Positions 18,224 through 25,194 of a stretch of 64,000 nt of DNA are shown in pieces (the first letter of the stretch is position 1; each line of letters begins with the position of its first letter). The stretch comes from Granulicella aggregans (GTDB lineage Bacteria > Acidobacteriota > Terriglobia > Terriglobales > Acidobacteriaceae), in NCBI RefSeq assembly GCF_025685565.1, contig NZ_JAGSYE010000001.1:2046001-2110000 (forward strand), written 5' to 3'. Both the position numbers and the translations under genes were made by a program. The notes under the pieces were generated by a model. That model did no database searches. It was not told where the DNA came from and saw nothing but the letters and a program-made list of their open reading frames with translations.

Positions 18224-19756
18224 TTACTGCCCGCGACGAGCCGGGCCCGAGCGGCTGCTGCCACCCGGACGTCCGCTAGACGAGCGGCCGAAGTTGCCGC
18301 CGGGACCGCGTCCGCCGGAGTTGCGTCCGCCGGCGAATCCACCACCGCCGCTACCTGACCGGCTGCGACCGCCGTTCGAGTTGCCGTAGCTATTGGTCGG
18401 TGTCGACATCGGGGTGACAGGCTCGTTGCCCTTCCAGGAACGAGTCTCCATCTGCATCAGGTCGGCCGGGCCACGCGAGGTGAGATCGACAGGCTTGTTG
18501 CGCTCTTCCTTCTCGAGGTTCTTGTCGGCCTCGCGCCACTCGAACTTGATCTTCAGCTCGCGCTCCAGCTTGCGGGCGTCGGACTTCTCCTGCGGCATGA
18601 CGAAGGTGGTTGCAACGCCCTTCTTGCCAGCGCGGCCGGTGCGGCCGATGCGGTGGACGAAGTCGTCCGAAGCGTTGGGCAGGTCGTAGTTCACGACGTG
18701 GGCGATGTCATTGACATCGATGCCGCGAGCGGCAACGTCGGTGGCGACGAGAACGCGGTGCTTACCGTTTGCGAAGCCCTTCAGAGCAGCGGTGCGCTGC
18801 GACTGCGAGCGGTCGCCGTGGATCACGTCTGCATCATGGCCAAGCTTTTCGAGCTTCTTCGAGATACGGTCGGCGCCATGCTTGGTGCGCGAGAAGACGA
18901 GGAACGTACCCTCTTCCTGGCGCAGCATCTGGTCGAGCAGGCCGAGCTTCTGGTCCTGCATCACGGTGTAGACGCGAAGTTCAACACGATCGGAAGGCTT
19001 GGAGGTCGTACCAATCTCGATGCGAACCGGCTTGTTAACGTAGTCGCGAACGATCTCCCGGATGTTCGCGTCCAGCGTGGCCGAGTAGCACATCGTCTGG
19101 CGGGTCTTCGGGATCGCGCCAACGATGCGGCGAATGGCGGGAAGGAAGCCCATGTCCAACATGCGATCGACTTCGTCGAGGACGAACATCTCGACGCTGC
19201 TCAGGTTCACCGAGCGGCGGCGGAGGAAGTCCTCAAGACGGCCAGGCGTCGCGACGACGAGACGGGGACCGCGATCAAGCTGATCGAGCTGCGTGTTCTC
19301 GGAGAGACCACCGCAGACCAGGACCGCATCGCCCTTCGAGTTCGGGACGAGCTTGTTGTAGGCCTCAAGCACCTGCATGGCGAGCTCACGCGTCGGCAGC
19401 AGGATCAGGGAACGGATCGGGCCGCGCTTACCGCGCGTGCTCGGAACCGAGGTGGCGTCCATGCGCTCGATCATCGGGATCAGAAAGCTGAGCGTCTTGC
19501 CGGTGCCGGTGGAAGCGGTGGCGAGAATGTCGGCACCTTCAAGCGCCGGCGGAATCGCCTTGGCTTGCACCGGTGTCGGCAGGGTGAAGCCAGCAGCGGT
19601 GAGGCGGCTCTTTAAGGAGTCGGAGATTTTGAAGTCGGTGAAGTGAACATCCGCGACCAGCGGCAGGCCGTTGGGAGAGAGCACAGTCTCGGGAGCAGCT
19701 GCATTGTTCGTGGAGTTGTTCTGGAGGTTGTTTGCGGGAACAGCGGATGCTTCCAT
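18224..19756 (-). CDS. DEAD-box RNA helicase, RhlE-like
   Basis: About 510 residues from the chosen ATG at 19756; the frame is open to 19870 and no start has a clear ribosome site. It unwinds RNA duplexes in ribosome assembly or mRNA decay. The motifs are all present: Q motif (LPTPVQAKAIPPAL), motif I ATASTGTGKT, Ia PTRELAMQ, Ib TPGRL, II DEVD (a variant of DEAD), III SAT, and VI HRIGRTGRAG. The last 60 residues are a Gly/Ser/Arg-rich, disordered RNA-binding tail with RGG-like repeats. The stretch upstream of the start could be a long leader, as in cold-induced helicase mRNAs, but that is only inference. Confidence 0.88.
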   Translation of the reverse strand: MEASAVPANNLQNNSTNNAAAPETVLSPNGLPLVADVHFTDFKISDSLKSRLTAAGFTLPTPVQAKAIPPALEGADILATASTGTGKTLSFLIPMIERMDATSVPSTRGKRGPIRSLILLPTRELAMQVLEAYNKLVPNSKGDAVLVCGGLSENTQLDQLDRGPRLVVATPGRLEDFLRRRSVNLSSVEMFVLDEVDRMLDMGFLPAIRRIVGAIPKTRQTMCYSATLDANIREIVRDYVNKPVRIEIGTTSKPSDRVELRVYTVMQDQKLGLLDQMLRQEEGTFLVFSRTKHGADRISKKLEKLGHDADVIHGDRSQSQRTAALKGFANGKHRVLVATDVAARGIDVNDIAHVVNYDLPNASDDFVHRIGRTGRAGKKGVATTFVMPQEKSDARKLERELKIKFEWREADKNLEKEERNKPVDLTSRGPADLMQMETRSWKGNEPVTPMSTPTNSYGNSNGGRSRSGSGGGGFAGGRNSGGRGPGGNFGRSSSGRPGGSSRSGPARRGQ

Positions 19757-19909
19757 CTGTGGTTCGAGAGTTGCAGTAGTCAAGATAATCCTTATCGTTA
19801 GGTCGTTCGAGTTGGTCGTACCACTCGGGGCACACGACATGAGTCGTAGCTCTTTCAAGCGGCGTACCAAACAAATCAGGCCGTAGGGCCCAGGTATGCA
19901 GTCATGGAT

Positions 19910-20212
19910 CTACTTTGTCAGCATTGCTATACCGGGAAGGTGAAGCGCTGCTGCTGCACGGCGAGACTCGTCCGATGACGAGGCCTCCAGCCAGAGCAAC
20001 CAGCGCGGCTTCTGAGCGTTCAGGCTCTTATAGAAGGTCTGCGGTGGGTAGGGCGGTTCGCAGTCTCTGGCCAGAATCCAAATCCATTCGGAGTCTTTGC
20101 CTGCGATGCCCGCGCCGTTTTTAACCAGCGCAACCAAAGAATAGCACAGATTCCCGTTTGTCGTCATCAGGGACCGGTCCAGGCCTGCTTTGGGGAGGTT
20201 GCGAAACGTCAC
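19910..20212 (-). CDS. possible small hypothetical protein
   Basis: A 100-codon frame from a GTG at 20212, or 85 codons from an ATG at 20167. The internal part (SEWIWILARDCEPPYPPQTFY) is protein-like, with several Trp and Tyr, and does not resemble a shadow of any other gene. No ribosome site precedes either start and no family is recognised. It fills the gap between msrA and the helicase on the same strand. It could equally be untranslated leader of the helicase. Confidence 0.3.
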   Translation of the reverse strand: MTFRNLPKAGLDRSLMTTNGNLCYSLVALVKNGAGIAGKDSEWIWILARDCEPPYPPQTFYKSLNAQKPRWLLWLEASSSDESRRAAAALHLPGIAMLTK

Positions 20213-20306
20213 AAAATAAGACCAGGTGGCGCGTCCTTGCCGGCATTTCCGGCGAAATCGGTCCCGCCGGGAATGTCCGCAAGGACATTCGGGAGCCGAC
20301 TTGCAT

Positions 20307-20783
20307 TTATATGTGGCAACTGACCATGCCGCGCTTCTCCAGATACCGCTGGTGGTACTCCTCGGCCTTCCAGAAGGTCGTCGAAGGCTGCACCTGGGTC
20401 GCGATGCGTTGGCGATAGGCTCCGGATGCGTTCAGGTCGGCGATCTTGGAACACGCCTGCCGGTACTGCTCTTCACTGTTGGTGAAGATGGCGCTGCGGT
20501 ACTGCGATCCCCAGTCCGGTCCCTGACGGTTGATCTGGGTGGGATCGTGTAGGGAGAAGAACGTGTCCAGCAACGTCTCGTAGCTGAGCCGGGATGGATC
20601 AAAGGTTACTTCGACCACCTCCGCGTGGCCGGTTCGGTCGGTACAGACTTCCTTGTAGGTCGGGTGTTCGAGCTCCCCACCCTCGTAGCCAACAGCGGTA
20701 TCCAGAACTCCAGACATTTCGCTAAAACGGGCTTCTACACCCCAAAAACAACCTGCTCCAAACACTGCCTTTTCAATTGCCAC
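20307..20783 (-). CDS. msrA: peptide-methionine (S)-S-oxide reductase
   Basis: 158 residues. It repairs methionine-S-sulfoxide in proteins using thioredoxin. The catalytic motif GCFWG has its nucleophile at Cys12, and a resolving Cys lies near the C-terminus (Cys156 in VSCHI). YEGGELEHPTYKEVCTDRTGHAEVVEV and the HDPTQINRQGPDWGSQYRS block are classic MsrA. Length is normal and no signal peptide is present, so it is cytoplasmic. It is not fused to MsrB, and no msrB is seen nearby. Confidence 0.95.
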   Translation of the reverse strand: MAIEKAVFGAGCFWGVEARFSEMSGVLDTAVGYEGGELEHPTYKEVCTDRTGHAEVVEVTFDPSRLSYETLLDTFFSLHDPTQINRQGPDWGSQYRSAIFTNSEEQYRQACSKIADLNASGAYRQRIATQVQPSTTFWKAEEYHQRYLEKRGMVSCHI

Positions 20784-21046
20784 GGTGCTGCTCCTGTTCT
20801 CTATGGAAAGGCTTTGTTGCCTGACTCTGATTGGATGCCGGCGACGCTACTTTGTCATCCGGCGAAGCGTGAAATCTTCTGTGAAAAGCTGGAGTAGATT
20901 CCTCCTCGAAGAGGACACTCGTCAAGTCCGAAGGGTTGAGAGGCAGCACGAAAGATGCGTCCGCCAAAAATCAGCGGCCGCCATCGGTGGGTGCGGCTCT
21001 GCGAGAGAAGTGTTGCGGGTAGGCAAATGCCCGGCCTGGAGCATCT

Positions 21047-22006
21047 CTAGCTCGGGCGGCGGGATGGTTTGGAGTTGGACGCGAAGGTGCGGCGGGGTGG
21101 AGCAGAACGCTTCTTGACCGGGGCCTTGAGCTGCGCGAACTCCGGGAGCTTCTGCTTGGGGACGACCTTTTTGCCGCTGGCAGCGCGGGAGAGCGCCATC
21201 ACTTCGCCCGGCTTCAGTTCGCGAAACTCACCCGGCGGTATGTCGAGGCGAAGTGCTCCGTAACCGATGCGGCGGATCTTCTCAACGTGATGGCCGATCT
21301 CCTCGAACATCTTGCGCAACTGCCGATTGCGGCCTTCTGTGAGCGTGAGCTGATACCAGGGGTTGTCGCCGCCGCGTACGAGTTCGATCTGCGCGGGAGC
21401 GGTGATGATCCGGTCGCGGCGGCCTGCGCGTACTTCATCGAGCCGGCCGCGGTCGATCATGATGCCGCGACGGATCTGGTCGATGGCGGAGTCCGGCGGA
21501 ACCCCTGAAACCTTGACCAGGTAGGTTTTTTCGACGCCGGCGGCGGCCTTTGAGAGCGAGTTGGCCAGTTCGCCGTCGTTCGTCATCAGCAACAGGCCTT
21601 CCGAAAGATAATCGAGGCGACCGACAGGGTAGAGGCGAACGTTGTCGCCATGTGGCCCGGACTTCGGCGCGGACATGAGGTCCATTACCGTGGGCCGCTT
21701 CTGCGGGTCGGTGAGCGTGGTGACGTAGCCGCGCGGCTTGTTGAGCATGTAATAACGCTGCTCTTCTGGGCCTTTGAGGAGTTTGCCGTCGACGCGGATG
21801 TGGTCGCGGGTGGCGTCGGCGCGGGTGCCAAGCTCGGTGACGGTGGTGCCGTTTACCTGGACGCGGCCTTCGAGGATGATCTCCTCGGCCTTGCGGCGGC
21901 TGGCTATGCCAGCCTGGGCAAGGATCTTCTGCAGGCGGTCGCCCTTGGGGACGGCGGGGTCTTCGGGCTTGATTTTTGGGGTGGAGGTGTTGGGAGACTT
22001 CGGCAT
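21047..22006 (-). CDS. RluB/RsuA-type pseudouridine synthase
   Basis: 319 residues. An S4 RNA-binding domain comes first (RLQKILAQAGIASRRKAEEII, about 25-70). The catalytic domain follows with VGRLDYLSEGLLLMTNDGEL, where the Asp of GRLD is the pseudouridylation nucleophile, and then GRNRQLRKMFEEIGH. The C-terminal 50 residues are a basic Lys/Arg/Pro tail. RluB-type enzymes modify 23S rRNA around position 2605; the exact target is inferred. The ATG at 22006 is preceded by GGAAA; the open frame to 22135 runs into the padR operator region and is unlikely. It is divergent from padR. Confidence 0.88.
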   Translation of the reverse strand: MPKSPNTSTPKIKPEDPAVPKGDRLQKILAQAGIASRRKAEEIILEGRVQVNGTTVTELGTRADATRDHIRVDGKLLKGPEEQRYYMLNKPRGYVTTLTDPQKRPTVMDLMSAPKSGPHGDNVRLYPVGRLDYLSEGLLLMTNDGELANSLSKAAAGVEKTYLVKVSGVPPDSAIDQIRRGIMIDRGRLDEVRAGRRDRIITAPAQIELVRGGDNPWYQLTLTEGRNRQLRKMFEEIGHHVEKIRRIGYGALRLDIPPGEFRELKPGEVMALSRAASGKKVVPKQKLPEFAQLKAPVKKRSAPPRRTFASNSKPSRRPS

Positions 22007-22108
22007 GATTTCCAGCTTTCTGACTGCGGAGAAGCTCATCGCTGTCGGGTAGTGCTCTCTCCAGTGTAGCGGGCGGGGGTTGATCTTCGGGCGTTTCGCG
22101 AGATTTCT

Positions 22109-22122
22109 TTCGATATATCGAA
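22109..22122. promoter_or_regulatory. PadR operator, upstream site
   Basis: Perfect 14-bp palindrome TTCGATATATCGAA, immediately 5' of a TTGACT hexamer at 22125-22130 that could be the -35 element of padR. It shares its core with the larger palindrome downstream. Confidence 0.7.
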
Positions 22123-22144
22123 TTTTGACTTGCATCCGAGTGTG

Positions 22145-22177
22145 TTTCGATATATCTATTATTCAGATATATCGAAA
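22145..22177. promoter_or_regulatory. PadR operator, main site
   Basis: Perfect inverted repeat with 13-bp arms (TTTCGATATATCT and AGATATATCGAAA) around a 7-bp spacer. It covers the probable -10 region and transcription start and ends 24 bases before the padR ATG. Position and symmetry fit autorepression by a dimeric PadR protein. It is one of the most symmetric sites in the window. Confidence 0.8.
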
Positions 22178-22201
22178 GTGTATCTAGAAGGAGATTTACT
22201 T

Positions 22202-22777
22202 ATGTTTGGACATTTTGGATTTGGAAGACACGGAAGGGGATTCAGGCACGGCGGGCCAGATTCCATGGACGAAGGAGAACACCGGGGGCGCGGTATGCGC
22301 TGGGGCGGCGGACGAGGATTTGGCCGGCCGTTCGATCATGGCGAGCTCCGCTTTGTGATCCTGGCCTTGATTGCCGAGAAGCCGCGGCATGGGTACGAGA
22401 TCATCAAGGCGATTGAAGAGCAGTTTGGCGGGAGCTACTCGCCCAGCCCTGGGGTTGTGTACCCGACGCTGACGCTGCTGGAAGAGCAGGGAAACGCGAC
22501 GGTCGAGGAGATCGGCGGCAAGAAGTCGTACACGATTACGGAGCAGGGCAAGGAGTTTCTCGCGGCCAACCAGGCGTTCGCTCAGGCGGCGATGGGTCGG
22601 ATGCGCGGCAACGGGTTCCCGGATGGCATGGGCAAGCCGCCGCAGCTTATTCGGGCGGTCGAGAACCTGAAGATGGCGCTTCGGCTGCGGCACAGAAGTG
22701 GCCCGATGACCGAGGAACAGATTCAGAAGATTGTGGCCGCTCTGGACGCGGCAACTGTGGCCATTGAACGTGGCTGA
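22202..22777 (+). CDS. PadR-family transcriptional regulator
   Basis: 191 residues. An unusual Gly/His/Arg-rich N-terminal segment (about residues 1-45) precedes the PadR winged helix: LRFVILALIAEKPRHGYEIIKAIEEQFGGSYSPSPGVVYPTLTLLEEQG, then the wing with KKSYTITEQGKEFL. The C-terminal part has the dimerisation helices. AGAAGGAG eight bases upstream fixes the ATG at 22202; an earlier in-frame ATG at 22130 lies inside the operator region. The gene is followed after 30 bp by the DUF2218 gene and probably represses this two-gene operon. The His-rich tail hints at metal sensing, which is speculative. Confidence 0.88.
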   Translation: MFGHFGFGRHGRGFRHGGPDSMDEGEHRGRGMRWGGGRGFGRPFDHGELRFVILALIAEKPRHGYEIIKAIEEQFGGSYSPSPGVVYPTLTLLEEQGNATVEEIGGKKSYTITEQGKEFLAANQAFAQAAMGRMRGNGFPDGMGKPPQLIRAVENLKMALRLRHRSGPMTEEQIQKIVAALDAATVAIERG

Positions 22778-22807
22778 TGCAGTTCAACAGATGAAAGGAA
22801 GAAGAGG

Positions 22808-23143
22808 ATGATTACTGATATTTCGACGTTGACGAAGAGCTCTGAGGCACGCGTGGCGACGGGGAACGGCAGCAGCTATCTGCGGAAGCTATGCCAGCAC
22901 TGGGCGCACAAGTTTCCGGTCAAGTATGACGACACTCACGGGAAGATCGACCTGGCGGCGGGTAAGTGCCTTCTGTTCGCGGATGCTGCTGGGCTGACCG
23001 TGCGGCTGCTGATGCCGGAGGACGGCGATCAGGCTCGCATGCAGCAGGTAGTGGAAGAGCACATCAAGCGGTTTGCGTTCAAGGAGGAGTTGGAGTTTGT
23101 GTGGGGGGCGGTGGTTGCCGATCTGTCACTTTCGAAGGGGTAG
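22808..23143 (+). CDS. DUF2218 family protein
   Basis: 111 residues, cytoplasmic. It matches DUF2218 by the order of features: an N-terminal beta strand, YLRKLCQHWAHKFPV, a hydrophobic strand pair LLFADAAGLTVRLLM, and the C-terminal helix MQQVVEEHIKRFAFKEELEFVW. In many bacteria DUF2218 genes sit with siderophore or iron-related genes, but no function is established. AAGGAAGAAGAGG precedes the start. It is the second gene of the padR operon and so is probably under PadR control. Confidence 0.8.
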   Translation: MITDISTLTKSSEARVATGNGSSYLRKLCQHWAHKFPVKYDDTHGKIDLAAGKCLLFADAAGLTVRLLMPEDGDQARMQQVVEEHIKRFAFKEELEFVWGAVVADLSLSKG

Positions 23144-23149
23144 AGCGAA

Positions 23150-23203
23150 GGCGGTCTCGCTTCGCTCGATGCCCACATCTCAGAATCGAGATAGGAGGCA
23201 CCC
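23150..23203. repeat. dispersed intergenic repeat, family C, copy 1
   Basis: A 54-bp element reading GGCGGTCTCGCTTCGCTCGA, then TGCCCACATCTC and ending GGCACCC. A second direct copy is at 25068-25121 with only a few mismatches. The two bracket the DUF3592 pseudogene and scpB. Confidence 0.8.
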
Positions 23204-23237
23204 AACTTAGGCTGCAAGTCGCCGTCGACTTGGCCTT

Positions 23238-23657
23238 CTAGGATGCGTTGGGTAAGAAGCATCCGACGACAAGGAACACCACGGCGATCCCTCCGCAGAC
23301 CAGCGTGCCGCCCCAGAGTTGCATGAAAGTATTTATCTTCGCGTGTTCTGGAATCGACGGGTCATAGAGGACAGTGACGGATTGCCCTTTGCGAAGGGAT
23401 GGTGGGTTTGTGCCGAAGTTCGATTGAACGCAGACCTCCTGGCCATCTGGAAGAGCGAACGTAAATCAAGGCTTGTAGATGGGGTCACCATCACTGTCCG
23501 TCGAGAGGGTGTTTTCTATGATCGTTCCTCTGGCGGAGACTGCCGACCTCACGAAGCGTCGCGTTGAGCGCGCGAGGAAAGCCGCCAAGATCAGCAGGAT
23601 CGCGGCAACGTTCATGATGACAATCTGAACAGTTGAGAGCGCGTCTATGTTTGCCAT
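23238..23657 (-). pseudogene. DUF3592-type membrane protein gene with an in-frame TGA
   Basis: Reading from the ATG at 23657: a membrane helix (VQIVIMNVAAILLILAAFLA), a soluble part VSARGTIIENT...DGDPIYKP, then TGA at 23468-23466. The same frame continues uninterrupted with FTFALPDGQEVCVQSNFG, LRKGQSVTVLYDPSIPE and a second helix to a TAG at 23238. Together these make a complete helix-domain-helix DUF3592 protein of about 140 residues, with the stop exactly where a residue before the FTF strand is expected. The simplest reading is a nonsense mutation (or a base-call error), not a frameshift. No selenocysteine-type context is evident. The frame also opens at 23678. Confidence 0.75.
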
Positions 23658-23773
23658 GCCTGTATCAACCGAAAGCATACCCCAGCGCCTAAAGCCCCAC
23701 TTATTCGATTGGCCCTTTTTGCCAAGGCTGAAGCCTTGGCCTACCTAGTGGCAAAAGCTCCAGCCCTGGCGGC

Positions 23774-25009
23774 TTATCGGGATTCTTTCGATTCGGCGGC
23801 TTCTTCTTCGGCTTGTTCCTGCTGGAGCTCGGCGTCCATGGCGGGGGAGTCGAAGGGGGCTTCTTCGCCAGGGGCCTGGTCGTATTGGGGTGGTAGGCCG
23901 GAGATGCGACCGTCTACTATGACCTCGTCGGCTTCTGTCTCGGCGGGGACGCCTGCGGAGGACTCGTCGGAGCCATCGAGTGGGATGCTGTCGCCGTCGG
24001 ATTGAGGCTCGACGGAGTCTTTCTCTTCTTCTAGTTCTGCGGGTGACTCGGCTGTTTCGGATGACATGGGAATCTCCTCCTGGACCGGCTCGACATCGGC
24101 GAGCTCGCCGGCCATCTTCTCAAACTCTTCGATGCTGGGAAGCTCGGAGACGTCTTTGAGGCCGAAGCGGAGGAGGAAGTCGCGAGTGGTCTTGTAGAGG
24201 ATGGGCCGGCCGATGACCTGCTTGCGGCCTGCGGTGGTGATGAGCTTGCGGGCCATCAAGGAACCGAGGACGCCGCCGGAGTCGACGCCGCGGATCTCCG
24301 AGATCTCGGGCGCGGTGACGGGCTGCTTGTAGGCGACGACGGCGAGGGTTTCGAGCGCCTGGAGCGAGAGCTTGAGCGGTGGTTTGAGGGACTTTACAAA
24401 GCCGCGGACGGCGTCGTGGTACTCGGGCTTGGTGGCGAGGCGGTAGCCGCCGGCGACCTCGCGGATCTCGAGGCCGCGGGCACTGGTGGCGTAGTCGGCG
24501 ATGAGCTCGTCGACGATGGAGCGGAAGTAGTCGCGGAGACGGCGCTCACGGGCCTTCTCGTCCTGCTTGGCGTCGCGTGCGGACTTCGAGGCTTCCGGCT
24601 GCGGCGTGGCCTCTGACTGCGGTGCTGTTTCCGGCTCAGGATGTTCGGGGATGGGGGAATCTTCGGTTGGCTCGGGTTCCTGGGACGGGACGGTCTTCGT
24701 CGGAGCCGGTTCGGAGGGTTCGTGGTCGGCCAGATGAGGAACGGGAAGTTCGGTCGATTCCTCTGCATCCTGTGCGCCGGTCGCGCCTTCGATGTCAGCC
24801 TCGGGCAGCGACGGAGCCATGGCCTCGGCGGCGGGCTCAAGCTCTGGCGGGGGAACAGGCTCGCCATCGAGCGCGAGCGACTGCTGGGCGGAGTCGAGGT
24901 GGTCGAGTTCGGCCTGGGCCTCCTGCCCGAGCAGGCCGGTGAGCTGGGCCAGGGTTACCGGTTCTTCAGACGCGTAGATGACGGCTTCGATCTTTGCTTT
25001 AAGGCTCAT
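23774..25009 (-). CDS. scpB: segregation and condensation protein B with a large disordered insertion
   Basis: 411 residues, about twice the usual ScpB length. ScpB binds the ScpA kleisin and the SMC heads in the bacterial condensin. The first winged helix starts normally (SLKAKIEAVIYASEEPVTLAQLTGLLG, 2-28). It is then broken by about 125 Pro/Glu/Ala-rich residues (31-155) before resuming at RDYFRSIVDELI and LEIREVAGGYRLATKPEY. The second winged helix (LSLQALETLAVVAYKQPVTAPEISEIRGVDSGGVLGSL) is intact. A further 100-residue acidic tail ends the protein. The ATG at 25009 is the family start; the frame open to 25144 translates a family C repeat. scpA is not in the window. Confidence 0.88.
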   Translation of the reverse strand: MSLKAKIEAVIYASEEPVTLAQLTGLLGQEAQAELDHLDSAQQSLALDGEPVPPPELEPAAEAMAPSLPEADIEGATGAQDAEESTELPVPHLADHEPSEPAPTKTVPSQEPEPTEDSPIPEHPEPETAPQSEATPQPEASKSARDAKQDEKARERRLRDYFRSIVDELIADYATSARGLEIREVAGGYRLATKPEYHDAVRGFVKSLKPPLKLSLQALETLAVVAYKQPVTAPEISEIRGVDSGGVLGSLMARKLITTAGRKQVIGRPILYKTTRDFLLRFGLKDVSELPSIEEFEKMAGELADVEPVQEEIPMSSETAESPAELEEEKDSVEPQSDGDSIPLDGSDESSAGVPAETEADEVIVDGRISGLPPQYDQAPGEEAPFDSPAMDAELQQEQAEEEAAESKESR

Positions 25010-25067
25010 GGTGTCAGGTGTAAGCATACCAACCCTGGCGGCAGAGGGTGTTTTTAGGGTGAAGGAG

Positions 25068-25121
25068 GGCGGTCTCGCTTCGCTCGATGCCCACATCTCA
25101 AAATCGAGATAGGTGGCACCC
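25068..25121. repeat. dispersed intergenic repeat, family C, copy 2
   Basis: Direct repeat of 23150-23203. It lies between scpB and the phosphate transporter and extends the scpB reading frame upstream without belonging to it. Confidence 0.8.
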
Positions 25122-25149
25122 GGCGGGATGAGCTTTGGGGGCAAAAGGG

Positions 25150-25171
25150 AAGGCCCGCCGGGGCGGGCCTT
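25150..25171 (-). terminator. intrinsic terminator of the phosphate transporter gene
   Basis: Inverted repeat AAGGCCCGCC (25150-25159) and GGCGGGCCTT (25162-25171), 23 bases past the transporter stop, followed on the minus strand by CCCTTTTGCC. Confidence 0.75.
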
Positions 25172-25194
25172 CTGTGGAATCAGGTTCAGCAGGG

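Noticed and set aside
25010..25144. N-terminal extension of ScpB
   Set aside because: This part translates repeat family C; the family start is the ATG at 25009.
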